Origin: JAMXLJ01 sp036558745
GTDB lineage: Bacteria > Actinomycetota > Acidimicrobiia > IMCC26256 > JAMXLJ01
Length of the DNA stretch: 64,000 nucleotides
Assembly: GCA_036558745.1 (NCBI GenBank)
Contig: DATBEZ010000031.1
Location: 31,446-95,445 of the forward strand
Reading direction: 5' to 3'
Shown here: one piece after another, positions 27,586 through 37,200 of the stretch
Numbering within the stretch: the first letter of the stretch is position 1
Layout of the letters: the number at the start of each line of letters is the position of its first letter
The notes under the pieces: model-generated
Told to the model about the DNA's origin: nothing
Seen by the model: only the letters and a program-made list of their open reading frames with translations
Databases searched by the model: none
Position numbers and translations under genes: made by a program

Positions 27586-27892
27586 GGAACCCCCCAGGGC
27601 ACTCGACGGACCGACCACGGCACGTGGGTCACACGCCCGGTAGCAGCCACCGTTCGTGGTATCGACGGACGCGCGGATCAGACTTGAGTGGGCTGAGCAC
27701 TCCGTCAGAAACTGGGTGAAACCCGGAAGAAGAACCCAACCAGGCCGGAGCGGCGCGTCATCCTGCCAAGGCGGTGCTGCCGAGCACACATCCGGGACGG
27801 AAGGATCTGGTGAACACCCGGTCACGGCTCCCGTGGAGGTCGCGGCGGCCCTGCGGGTACGGTCTGGCGACGCGATCCAGGGCTGTGAGGCG
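27586..27892. other. Intergenic region between divergent genes
   Basis: 307 bases between the leftward beta-helix lipoprotein gene and the rightward MBL-Rieske gene. I see no convincing gene here. It looks slightly less GC-rich than its neighbours and has runs of AAAC and GAAGAAGAA, so it probably holds the two divergent promoters. No clear -35/-10 pair could be picked. The only structure noted is a short GGGT/ACCC inverted repeat. Confidence 0.5.
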
Positions 27893-29455
27893 ATGCGGCT
27901 AGGGGCATTGGGACACGCGGGACTCGCGGTCGCGACCGAGACGACGCGCGTGCTCGTCGACCCCTGGTTCGACCCGCACGGGGCGTTCCTCGGGTCGTGG
28001 TTCCCGTATCCCGACAACTCGGTCGCGCTGACGCCCGAGGTGCTCGACCCGGACGCGGTGGTCGTGACCCACGAGCACTTCGACCACCTCGACCCGTGGT
28101 TCCTCGCCCAGCTCGCCCCGACGGTGCCCGTCGTCGTGTGCCAGTTCCCGTCGTTCGCGCTGCGCGACAAGATCCTCGCTGCGGGCGAGCGCGAGATCGT
28201 CGAGCTCCCGCCGTGGGAACGGCACCGTATCGGTGACGTCTCGGTGTTCTTCGTGCCCGAGGAGTCACCGATGAACCACGACGCCGCGGTCGTGGTGACG
28301 CACGGCGACGAAGCGGTGGTCGACCTCAACGACGCCCGGCTGTCGCCCGCGCAGCTGCGCGAGATCCGCCGCGAGGTCGGTGGACGGGTCGACGTGCTGC
28401 TGCTCCAGGGCGCGGGCGCGTCCTGGTACCCGATCTGCTACGAGTACCCGCCCGAGCGTCGCCGGGAGCTCTCGGCCCAGAAGCGGGCCGCGAAGCTCAA
28501 CTACATGGTGCGCGCGGTCGGGGCGACCGGCCCTCGCGTCGCGGTGCCGTTCGCAGGGCCGCCGTGCTTCCTGGATCCCGCCCTCGCGGTGCACAACCAG
28601 GAGATGGACGAGGGCATCTTCCCCGACCTCGCGACCGTCGCCGCGTGGCTGCAGCCGCGGGTGCGCGCCCGGGTCGAGGTGCTGCTCCCCGGTGACGCGT
28701 GGGACCTCACGACCACGACGCGCGAGCCCGAGCCGTCGTGGCACGACTTCGACTGGTCGCGTCGCGGCGAGTACCTCGCCGGGTACGCGGCGCGACGGCG
28801 CACGTTCCTCGACGAGGTGTGGGCGGCTCACCCGGAACCGGCGCGCGCGCTGTGGCCCGAGTTCCACGCGTACTTCGAGCGTCTCCTCGCGATGAACCGG
28901 TACTTCCTCGAGCGCATCGATCTGCGCGTCGGCTTCGACCTGTCCGGGCCGGGCGGCGGACGGTGGTCGGTCGACCTCCGCGCCGGCGCGCCGGCCGTGC
29001 ACCCGGTGCTCGAGGACTGCCAGTACGTGTACCGCTTCGACGCGCGATGGCTGCCGGCCATCCTGGACGGCACGATCGGCTGGGAGGACTTCCTCCTGTC
29101 GTTGCGGTTCTCCGCGGCGCGCGATCCCGACGTGTACAACGACCACCTGCTCGGCATCCTCAAGTTCGCGACGCCCTCCGCGCTGGCCGCGGTCGAGCGG
29201 TTCGAGACGTCGATCGACGTCGAGGAGACGATCACCGTGACCGCGGGCGACCGGCGCTACCGGGTCCAGCGCTGGTGCCCGCACGCCGGCCACGACCTGT
29301 CCGAGACCGGGCAGGTGCTTCCGGGCGGGGTGCTGCAGTGCCTCGCCCATCACTACGAGTTCGACCTCGACAGCGGGCAGTGCCTGACGGGCGCGTGCCC
29401 CGCGCTGCGCACCGAGCGGCTGAGCGACGAGCCGCAACCGGCCCGCCCCGCGTGA
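27893..29455 (+). CDS. MBL-fold hydrolase fused to a Rieske domain (CMP-Neu5Ac hydroxylase-like)
   Basis: A 520-residue protein with two metal domains. The N-terminal metallo-beta-lactamase-fold domain has HEHFDHLD (His60, His62, Asp64, His65). The C-terminal Rieske [2Fe-2S] domain has the CPH (462-464) and CLAH (483-486) ligand motifs. The same pair of domains, in the opposite order, makes up CMP-N-acetylneuraminate hydroxylase (CMAH), a Rieske mono-oxygenase, so a hydroxylase acting on a sugar or nucleotide-sugar substrate is a reasonable idea. No CMP-sialic acid genes are visible, so the substrate is open. ATG 27893 begins a hydrophobic MBL-type strand and is preferred over upstream in-frame starts. 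Its end overlaps the next GTG start. Confidence 0.85.
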   Translation: MRLGALGHAGLAVATETTRVLVDPWFDPHGAFLGSWFPYPDNSVALTPEVLDPDAVVVTHEHFDHLDPWFLAQLAPTVPVVVCQFPSFALRDKILAAGEREIVELPPWERHRIGDVSVFFVPEESPMNHDAAVVVTHGDEAVVDLNDARLSPAQLREIRREVGGRVDVLLLQGAGASWYPICYEYPPERRRELSAQKRAAKLNYMVRAVGATGPRVAVPFAGPPCFLDPALAVHNQEMDEGIFPDLATVAAWLQPRVRARVEVLLPGDAWDLTTTTREPEPSWHDFDWSRRGEYLAGYAARRRTFLDEVWAAHPEPARALWPEFHAYFERLLAMNRYFLERIDLRVGFDLSGPGGGRWSVDLRAGAPAVHPVLEDCQYVYRFDARWLPAILDGTIGWEDFLLSLRFSAARDPDVYNDHLLGILKFATPSALAAVERFETSIDVEETITVTAGDRRYRVQRWCPHAGHDLSETGQVLPGGVLQCLAHHYEFDLDSGQCLTGACPALRTERLSDEPQPARPA

Positions 29456-30867
29456 CCATTCCCAACACGCGCCGCGGCAAGATCGTCGTCGCCGGTGGCG
29501 GGCGCGCGGGCGCCGCGCTGCTGCTCGACGTGCTGCGCGCGGTCGGGATCGCGGACCCGGACGGCGAGCGCGACGCACGGCCCGCGCCGATCGAGTCGCC
29601 GATGGCGGGGCGCGTGGTCGCCGTCGACGACCCGGGCCGCCTGTCGGTGCTGCTCGACGCGGGCGCGGTCGACGTCGCTCACGTGCTCGTCCCCGTTCGC
29701 GACCTCGACATCGCCGCCGCGAGTCGAGTGCGCGCGACTCGGCACACGGTTGGCCTCGCCGACGCGCGCGGCGCGCTGGGCCGGACGGGCTACGAGCTCC
29801 TGGAGACGGTCGCACGTTTCGGGCTCCCGCACACGCTGCTCGACTTCCCCCGTTTCGCGGAAGACCCGCGCTACCTGGCCGACCGCCTGTCGTTCCTCGA
29901 CCCGACCCTGCCCTTCGACGCGTGGCGCGACGCGCTGGCCCGGTGCGCGCAGCCCGATCGGATCCGGGAGCAGCGGCTCGCGCGCCGGGAGCGGATCGAG
30001 ACCGTCGCCCGGGTGCCGATCGCGCAGCTCGCCCGACCCTTGCACGCGCTCCGGACCCGATCGGCGCGCGCGACGGTCCCGGGCGCCGCGCCGACGCGCG
30101 AGAGCGTGACCGTGCACGTCGCGAGCCTCAACACCGCGGCCGCGACCGAGCTGTGCATCCGGTCGATGCGCCGCCGGGCGGGCACCGCGTTCGACCTCGT
30201 CGTCGGCGACTGCGGCTCGACCGACGGCTCGCTCGAGCTGCTGCGCGACCTCGAGGCCCGGGGCTGGCTGCGCCTGGAGGTCGCGCCGGAAGGTCGCATG
30301 CACGCGGACTGGCTGGACCGGTGGCTCGCGTCGTGCGAGTCCCGCTACGCGGTGTTCGCCGACTCCGACGTCGAGTTCCGAGGCGACGGCTGGCTCCGCG
30401 ACATGGTCGGCACGGCGCGGGAGCACGACGCCGCGCTCGTCTGCGCGCAGGTCCAACCGGGTCAGGCGCGCTTCGTGCACCCGCGCACGGGTGCACGCGC
30501 GACCGTGCGCGCCCGTCCCGCGCCCTGGCTGCTGCTGATCGACATGGACGCCGTCCGCGGTCGCGTCCAACAGAGCTTCCGCTACGTCGAGTCACCCGCG
30601 CTCGACGCGTTCGGCGGCCGGCTCGGTCACGACGTCGGCGGCGCGTTCCTGCTCGCGCTGCGCGCCGCGGGGCTGGGATGGGTCGAGATGCCGGCCGGGT
30701 TCCGGCGGAAGTTCCACCACTACGGCGGGCTGTCGTGGAAGGGCGGCGGCGACCGGGTCTCGTGGCTGCGCCGGGCCGAGCAGCTCCGACGGGTCGCGAC
30801 GGTGCGGGCCCATCTCGCCCGGGCCCGGCTCCTGCGCTACGGCGACGGCTCGCGCGTCTCGGGCTGA
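29452..30867 (+). CDS. P-loop-like + GT2 fusion protein, paralogue with a degenerate P-loop
   Basis: 471 residues, paralogous end to end to the fusion at 16600-18081. The first domain keeps the fold signature VVPVRDLDIAAASR (the paralogue reads VVPVRDLDVAAASR), but its loop is GGGRAGAALLL: the two Thr residues of the other copy are Ala21-Ala22. The second domain is GT2-like with VGDCGSTDGSLELL and ADSDVEF. Start GTG 29452 overlaps the TGA of the MBL-Rieske gene (GTGA), so the two are translationally coupled and probably act together. The last 31 bases overlap the convergent hexapeptide transferase gene. Confidence 0.8.
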   Translation: MTIPNTRRGKIVVAGGGRAGAALLLDVLRAVGIADPDGERDARPAPIESPMAGRVVAVDDPGRLSVLLDAGAVDVAHVLVPVRDLDIAAASRVRATRHTVGLADARGALGRTGYELLETVARFGLPHTLLDFPRFAEDPRYLADRLSFLDPTLPFDAWRDALARCAQPDRIREQRLARRERIETVARVPIAQLARPLHALRTRSARATVPGAAPTRESVTVHVASLNTAAATELCIRSMRRRAGTAFDLVVGDCGSTDGSLELLRDLEARGWLRLEVAPEGRMHADWLDRWLASCESRYAVFADSDVEFRGDGWLRDMVGTAREHDAALVCAQVQPGQARFVHPRTGARATVRARPAPWLLLIDMDAVRGRVQQSFRYVESPALDAFGGRLGHDVGGAFLLALRAAGLGWVEMPAGFRRKFHHYGGLSWKGGGDRVSWLRRAEQLRRVATVRAHLARARLLRYGDGSRVSG

Positions 30868-31442
30868 GACCCGCCCGAGCCGTCGGCGGACTTGGGCGGG
30901 AGGATCCGGGCCGGCACGCCGACCGCGGTGCAGCCGGGCGGAACGTCGTGGAGGACGACCGCGTTCGCGCCGACGACCGCGCCGTCACCCACGGTCACCT
31001 CGCCGAGCACCTTCGCGCCCGCGTAGATCTCGACGCCGTCACCGATCGTCGGACGCGCGTCCGGTCGCGAGAACCCCACGGTCACCTGCTGGTTGATCCA
31101 GCAGTTCGCGCCGACCCGGCGTGCCGCGACGATCGTCGCGAACCCGTGCTGGATGAACAGCCCCGGACCGATGTCGGCGCACGCGAGGTGCAGCGTCCGC
31201 TCGCCGGGATACAGCCACGCGGCGACGACCGCCCCCAACGCCGACGCACCACCCGCGCGCCGCAGCCGGTAGTAGAAGAGCGTGCGGAACTCCGGGTACG
31301 CGGCGAGCAACGCGAGCAGCGCGCGCTCGGGCGCGACGTCGAGCCCGACGATCGTGCGCCAGCGCTCGACGTCGGCCCCGATGCGCTCGCGCGCGGGTCC
31401 CTGGGGCACGACGAGCAGCGGGGCGTACCACCATCGGCGCAC
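30837..31442 (-). CDS. Hexapeptide-repeat acyltransferase (serine acetyltransferase-like)
   Basis: Trimeric left-handed beta-helix acyltransferase of 201 residues. An N-terminal helical part (to about 65) is followed by hexapeptide-type strands: IGPGLFIQHG, INQQVTVG, IGDGVEIYAGAKVLG and VGDGAVVGANAVVL, ending in VGVPARIL. The family acetylates serine or sugars with acetyl-CoA; next to a sugar dehydrogenase an O- or N-acetylation of the glycan or a nucleotide sugar is more likely than cysteine synthesis, but I cannot exclude the latter. Start GTG 31442 gives the full-length N-terminal half (MRRWWYAPLL). Its C-terminal codons overlap the opposite-strand fusion gene. Confidence 0.82.
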   Translation of the reverse strand: MRRWWYAPLLVVPQGPARERIGADVERWRTIVGLDVAPERALLALLAAYPEFRTLFYYRLRRAGGASALGAVVAAWLYPGERTLHLACADIGPGLFIQHGFATIVAARRVGANCWINQQVTVGFSRPDARPTIGDGVEIYAGAKVLGEVTVGDGAVVGANAVVLHDVPPGCTAVGVPARILPPKSADGSGGSQPETREPSP

Positions 31443-31492
31443 GATGCGCCCCAGCGACCGCGCGTCGAACGACGGCGCACCCGACTTCGGCG

Positions 31493-32788
31493 TCAGAGCA
31501 GTTCGCCCTCGAAGGGATACCCGCGCAGCAGCGCCTTCGTGTCGAAGACGAGCCGCGCGTGCGCGGCGATGTCGGCCGGCTGGAACTCGGGGTGGTCGAC
31601 GAGCACCACGACCAGGTCGGCCGCTTCCAGCTCGGCCGGCGTGTAGTCGACCAGCTCGAAGCCGAGCGCGGGTCGCACCATCGCCGGGACGTGCGGATCA
31701 CAGGCGTGCAGGTCGGCGCCGAGCGCGGCCAGGCGTTCCGCGACGACGAGCGACGGCGACTCCCGGCAGTCCGACGTGCCCGCCTTGTACGTCACGCCGA
31801 GCAGGAGGATGCGCGTGTCGCGTACGGGCCGTCCGTAGCGGTTCAGCAACCCGGTGACGCGATGCACCACGTAGTCGGGCATCGCCTCGTTGACCTCGTT
31901 CGCGAGCTCGACGAGGCGGAACGGGTGGCCGGAGCGGCGACGCACACGCCACGACAGGTACGACGGGTCGACCGGGAGGCAGTGGCCGCCGACGCCGGGC
32001 CCGGGCGTGAACCTGAGGTACCCGAACGGCTTGGTCGACGCGGCGTCGATCGCGCTCCAGATGTCCACGCCGAGGTCGCCCGCGAACATCGCGAGCTCGT
32101 TCATCAGCGCGATGTTCACGTGGCGGAAGGTGTTCTCGAACAGCTTGACGAGCTCGGCCTCGGCGGTGGAGCCGACCGGCACCACCTTCTCCACCAGCGC
32201 GCCGTAGAACGCCTCCACGCACCGCAGCGACGGCTCGTCGATGCCCGACACGACCTTGGGCGTGGTCTCGAAGCTCCAGCGGGAGTTGCCGGGGTCGATG
32301 CGCTCGGGCGAGTACCCCAGGAAGAAGTCGCGGCCGGCCTGGAGACCGGAGCGCTCGAGGATCGGGCGCACCAGCTCCTCGGTCGTGCCCGGGTACGTCG
32401 TCGACTCGAGGACGACGAGCGCACCGGGGGTCAGGGCGCCCGCGAGCGTCGCGGCCGCGGTCTCCACGAAGGAGAGGTCGGGGACGCCGTCGCGAAGCGG
32501 GGTGGGCACCGAGATGACCGCGACGTCGAAGCCGGCGAGGTCGGCCGGGTCGCCGCTCGGGCGGTAGCGCTGCGCCAGCACCGCGGCGAGGCGCGCATCG
32601 GGGACGTCCTCGACGTAGGAGTGCCCGGCGGCCAGCGCATCGAGGCGGGTCCGGTCGACCTCGTAGCCGACCACGGCGAACCCGGCCTCCGCGGCCCGGA
32701 CCGCGACGGCGAGCCCGACGTAGCCCTGACCTGCGATGACGACCCGCGCGCTCCGGTCGTCGATCCGGCCCCTCAACCCGCCATCCAT
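31493..32788 (-). CDS. UDP-sugar (GlcNAc/ManNAc) 6-dehydrogenase
   Basis: Oxidises UDP-HexNAc to UDP-hexuronate with NAD+ in two steps. It has 431 residues. The Rossmann NAD site is VVIAGQGYVGLAVAV near residue 17. The KLFENTFRHVNIALMNELA central helix and GPGVGGHCLPVDPSYL catalytic cysteine motif are those of the WecC/WbpA branch rather than UDP-glucose dehydrogenases. ATG 32788 was chosen because the NAD motif begins shortly after it. The 50-base gap to the hexapeptide acyltransferase suggests co-transcription: uronic-acid synthesis then acetylation. It faces the small lipoprotein gene across 150 bases. Confidence 0.92.
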   Translation of the reverse strand: MDGGLRGRIDDRSARVVIAGQGYVGLAVAVRAAEAGFAVVGYEVDRTRLDALAAGHSYVEDVPDARLAAVLAQRYRPSGDPADLAGFDVAVISVPTPLRDGVPDLSFVETAAATLAGALTPGALVVLESTTYPGTTEELVRPILERSGLQAGRDFFLGYSPERIDPGNSRWSFETTPKVVSGIDEPSLRCVEAFYGALVEKVVPVGSTAEAELVKLFENTFRHVNIALMNELAMFAGDLGVDIWSAIDAASTKPFGYLRFTPGPGVGGHCLPVDPSYLSWRVRRRSGHPFRLVELANEVNEAMPDYVVHRVTGLLNRYGRPVRDTRILLLGVTYKAGTSDCRESPSLVVAERLAALGADLHACDPHVPAMVRPALGFELVDYTPAELEAADLVVVLVDHPEFQPADIAAHARLVFDTKALLRGYPFEGELL

Positions 32789-32938
32789 CGCCCTGTGACC
32801 GCCCGGAGCTCCCGCTGGTCGTCTCGTCGGGGACCGCGGAAGGTACCACGGTGACCACCCGACTTCACCGGGCAGACGGTGAAAAAGGTGCGAACGCGAG
32901 GCCCGCACGAGGGCCCGCGCGTCTACCATCCGCGCGTC

Positions 32939-33250
32939 ATGGTGAGATCAGATCGTGGTCCCGTCGCGCGCAGGTGGCGGCGCGTCCCGTTGCTCCTCGC
33001 GGTCGCCGCGGCCGCGGCGATCGGCCTCGGCGCCTGCGCGAGCAGCCGCCCCGCGGAGCCGGTCGTTACGACGACGACGCTCGACAACCCCGCCATCGAC
33101 TTCTTCCAGAACCCGCCGACCACCGTGCCGGGCTCGCCGACGACGCTGCCGCCGCCCCCGACCACCACCACGACCACGACCACGCCGCCGCCGACGCCAC
33201 CCACGAGCGGCCCCGCCACCACGTCGTCGTCGACTCCGCCCTCCACCTGA
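32939..33250 (+). CDS. Small Thr/Pro-rich lipoprotein
   Basis: A 103-residue protein of unknown function. MVRSDRGP then a hydrophobic stretch (about 15-30) lead to the lipobox GLGAC. The mature part is Thr/Pro-rich with runs of T and P and no recognisable domain. It may be a flexible surface tether. An upstream in-frame GTG at 32879 would add 20 residues before the signal, so ATG 32939 is preferred. It ends 17 bases from the convergent epimerase gene. Confidence 0.6.
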   Translation: MVRSDRGPVARRWRRVPLLLAVAAAAAIGLGACASSRPAEPVVTTTTLDNPAIDFFQNPPTTVPGSPTTLPPPPTTTTTTTTPPPTPPTSGPATTSSSTPPST

Positions 33251-33266
33251 TCGGGCGGGCCGGGAC

Positions 33267-34199
33267 CTACCGGGTCGACCCCGTGCGCAGCCACTCCACG
33301 TAGCGCGCGAGTCCCTCGGCGAAGTCGACCCGCGGGCACCAGCCCAGTGCGGCGCGCGCCGCGGACGCGTCGGCACGGCTGGAGACGATGTCGCCCGGCC
33401 GCGCGGGCTCGAAGAGCGGCTCGACCTTGTTGCCGATGATCCCCGCGAGCAGGTCGAGGAGCTCGAGCAGGTCGTGGCTCTCACCCGGGGCGACGTTGAG
33501 CACGGAGCCGCTCGCGTCCGACGGCGCCGCGGCGGCGGCCAGGTTGGCGGCGACCACGTCGCCGACGAACGTGAAGTCGCGGCTCTGGTGCCCGTCGCCG
33601 TAGATGACCGGTTGCTCGTCGTGCATGAGCGAGGCCGCGAAGCGCGGGATGACCGCGGCGTACGCGGCGTCGGGACGTTGCCGCGGCCCGAACACGTTGA
33701 AGTAGCGGAGCACGACCGTCTCGAGCCCGAACAGCTCGCCCACCACCCGGGTGTGCCACTCCGCGGTGAGCTTGCTCACCGCGTACGGTGAGCGCGGACG
33801 GGTCGGGACGGTCTCCGCGATCGGGAGCACGTCCGCACCGCCGTACACGCTGCTCGACGACGCCAGCACGAAGCGCCGCACGCCCGCGTCGCGGGCGCAG
33901 AGCAGCGCGTTGAGCGTGCCCTCGCCGTTGACGCGGTTCGTGTTGACGGGGTCGGCCACCGAGCGCGAGACGGCGCCCAACGCCGCGAGGTGGAACACGG
34001 TGTCGGTGCCGCTCATCGCGGCGGCGAACGCGTCGATGTCGGCCACCGAGGCGACGACCAGATCGGCGTCGGGGTGCACGTTGTCGCGGCGCCCGGTGGA
34101 GAGGTCGTCGAGCACGACGACCACGTGTCCCTCGGCCAGCAGCGCGTCGACGAGATGGGAGCCGATGAACCCGGCTCCGCCGGTCACGAGCATCTTCAC
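33267..34199 (-). CDS. NAD-dependent sugar-nucleotide epimerase (GalE/WbpP-like)
   Basis: Short-chain epimerase/dehydratase of 310 residues that would epimerise C4 of a UDP-hexose or UDP-HexNAc. The NAD motif VTGGAGFIGSHLV begins at residue 4. SSSSVYG and the catalytic YAVSK (Tyr-xxx-Lys) are intact, and the C-terminal VDFAEGLARYVEWL fits the GalE-like branch. Start GTG 34199 has GAGGA seven bases upstream; an ATG six bases later (34193) is the alternative. It could supply a galacto-configured sugar to the polysaccharide locus that ends here. Confidence 0.88.
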   Translation of the reverse strand: MKMLVTGGAGFIGSHLVDALLAEGHVVVVLDDLSTGRRDNVHPDADLVVASVADIDAFAAAMSGTDTVFHLAALGAVSRSVADPVNTNRVNGEGTLNALLCARDAGVRRFVLASSSSVYGGADVLPIAETVPTRPRSPYAVSKLTAEWHTRVVGELFGLETVVLRYFNVFGPRQRPDAAYAAVIPRFAASLMHDEQPVIYGDGHQSRDFTFVGDVVAANLAAAAAPSDASGSVLNVAPGESHDLLELLDLLAGIIGNKVEPLFEPARPGDIVSSRADASAARAALGWCPRVDFAEGLARYVEWLRTGSTR

Positions 34200-34269
34200 G
34201 TGGTTCCTCACCGCCGTCGCTGGCCGTCGTGCCGGAGCAAGGGATCGTACCGGTGGTGGGTGGCGAGGG

Positions 34270-37200
34270 TCAGGTCGCGGGTCGAGTCGAGGTCGAGCAG
34301 CCGCGGATGCAGGCGACCGCGGGCGCGGACAGGTTCCCCGCGTCGTCGCGCGACCAGGCGGTGACCCACACCGGTCCGTGACGCGGCAGACCTGCGGGCA
34401 GCGGCAGCTCTTGGGGCGTGCCCGCGATCGCGGGCACCGGCGGCGACAGCAGACCCCGGGGACCGTTCCGACTGCTCGACCAGACGAACGTGTACGCGGC
34501 AGCCGTGCCGACGACGCCGTCGTCGCCGGGTGCATGCCACCGCAGCACTCCGTCGTCCACGTGCAGGTCCGCGAGCACCGCGGGGCGTCGGGTGTCGGCA
34601 CGCGTGTCACCGGTGTTGCGTTCGTCGTGGCGGTACCTCCACCACGCGTCGTTGCGGGTCGCGTCGCCGGTCGTCGTCCAGTCGAAGACGAAGCCCTCGC
34701 GGGTCGTCTGGAGGTAGTGCAGGTGGCCGTCGAGATGCGGGTCGTAGAGGAGACCGGCGGCCAGCTCCCACCCACCCGTGTACTTGGGGAACCCCGAGGC
34801 CTCGCTGCCATCGGCGCGGTACGCGTGCACGAAGTAGTTGTCGTTCCCCTCGATCGCGGCGCGTCCCGCGCTGCCGTCCACGTTGCCGACGACGGGCGAC
34901 GTGAAGAACGTGAAGCCGTCCTGACGCGCGGGGAACCCGGCGACACGCGCGCCGGTCGCGAGGGTCCAGGCCTTCTCGTACGCCTGCGGCAACAGCGCGG
35001 TGCCGGCCTGACCGAGAGCGGTCGTGAGGCTGGTCAGCCCGAGCTGGCTCGCCACGTATTCGGGATGCCCGTCACCGTCGAGGTCGCCCGCGCCGCCCAT
35101 GCCGGTGATCTCGAGCGTCAGGCCGTCGGGAACGCGGTACTGGGCGGGCGAGGTGCACGCCGCGCCCGCGCACGTCGGGTCCAGGTTCTCGAACGTCGTC
35201 CCGTTGCCGTTCAGCACGAGCGGGAAGCCGAACACCGACGCGGTGACGATGCGCGTCGCGCCGGCGATGTCGACGAACACCGGCGCCGCGTTGCCCTCGC
35301 CGACGAAGTCGATCGACTGGTCGTACGTCCCTTGCAGCGCGGGGACGGTCGCGGGCCATCCGGGCAGGAACGGACCGCCGGGGTGGTCGTTGCCGTCGGG
35401 CCAGATCCCGTAGAGATAGGAGCGGTTGCCGCCGCTCTCGAAGCTGCTGACGAACACCTGTGGGCGTCCGGTGTGCAGCACGTCGGCCACACCCGCGGGG
35501 AAGACCAGCTTGGGATCCCGGATGTACGCGGTGCCGAGCGCCGCGCGCGTCGCGTCCGGCAGCTTGATCTCGACCGGCCAGCCCGGGACGGGTGTGCCGT
35601 CGGGGCGCCACGCGTAGAGCCGGCCGTCGAACGCCGACATCAGCAGATCGAGATGGCCGGTGCCTTCGAGGTCGGCGAGCACCGGCGGCGACCAGTTGCC
35701 CCGCTGCGGCAGCCGGCTGTGGCTCTCGGGCGCGGCCGGTGTGGGCACGGGCAGGCTCCAACGCGACGGATCCGTATGCACCGGGAAACCCGGCAGACGC
35801 CGGCCGTGGGCGTCCCACACGTAGAGGTCGCCGTTCGTGCTCGTCGCCGCCACCTCGAGGCGGCCGTCGCGGAACAGGTCACCGACCGCGACCCCACCGC
35901 CGAGCGGGTCGGAAGCGTTGCGGAAGATCGGCTCGCGGTACGCGGGCGCGCGGAGGTTCTGCGGGTTCGCGGGATCGATGTCGGCGAGACGGTCGCTGCG
36001 CACCGGGAAGCCGGGGACCGACGACCCGTCGGGACGCCACGCGTACACGAGGCCATCGTTGGTGGCGTCGATCACGTCGAGCTCGTGACGGCCTTCGAGG
36101 TCGGCCGCGGCGGGCGGGCCACCGTCGGCGCGCTGCACGGTCTTGGGGAACCCGGGCGAGAGCGTCGGGTCGTGACGCAGGTGGATCGCGCGCCGGTCCT
36201 CGGCCTTGGTCCCGTTCGCGTCCACGACCCGGAGCCGGATCGTCATCGTGTACTGCTCGGCCCCGTCGGGTTGCAGCGTCGTCGACGGCGCGTGGTCGTA
36301 GAAGGACGCCGGCACCTGGCGGAGGTCGATGGTGCCGAGGCGGCGCGCGACCGCGCGCGCGTCACGGTCCTGCCCGCGACCCACGGTCCCCGACGCGACG
36401 GTGTGGAATGCGCTGTCGGCCGGGTCCGCGCCCAACGCCCACTCGAGCACGTAGTGGGCCGAGCCACCGGAACCGACGCTCGACCGCGCGACCTGGCCGG
36501 TGACGTCGAGTCGCGGCGTCTGCACCGGGTCCACGTAGTCGTACCAGCGCGGCCCGGTGAGCACCGCGCGCGGGGGGATCCGGCCCGCGAGCACCATCGC
36601 GGTCGCGGCACCGAGGTCGGGCCGTCCGTAGCCGTACTGCGTCGACCACGCGGTGTGTGTGGCGTCGGTGTGGCTGCCCGGGTTCCCGGGCCACTGGGGC
36701 GTGGTGCCCGGCGGCGCCTGCGTCGGGTCGACCGTGGACGCGGTGTCCATGAGCACCTGCTTGATCTCGTCGGGATCGAGCGGGCCCGGGATCACGTGCC
36801 GATCGCGCGCCTCGAGCCCGGCCGACGCGACCATCGCGAGTGCCGCCGCGCCGGTCGGCGTCGCGGCCGACGTCGAGCCGCCTTCGAACGAGAAGACGTT
36901 GTGGGTGCCGTAGCTCGTGACGTTGCTGCGGGCGCGGTACCACCGCGCGTCGTTGCCGGGACCGCCGTCGTTGTCGACGGTCAACGAGTTCCCCGGCACG
37001 ACATGGTCGAAGTACATGCCATTCGTGTGGTCCATCGAGTCGAAGTCGTTGGAGTCGAACGACATGGCGACGCCACGGCTCCACGCGTAGTCGACCGCGG
37101 CCTGATCGATCGACGAGTACGCGTCGTTCACGACGACCGCGCTGATGGCCTTCGCACCGATGTCGGTCGCGTAGAGGATCGCCTCGGCGAAGCGGTCGCT

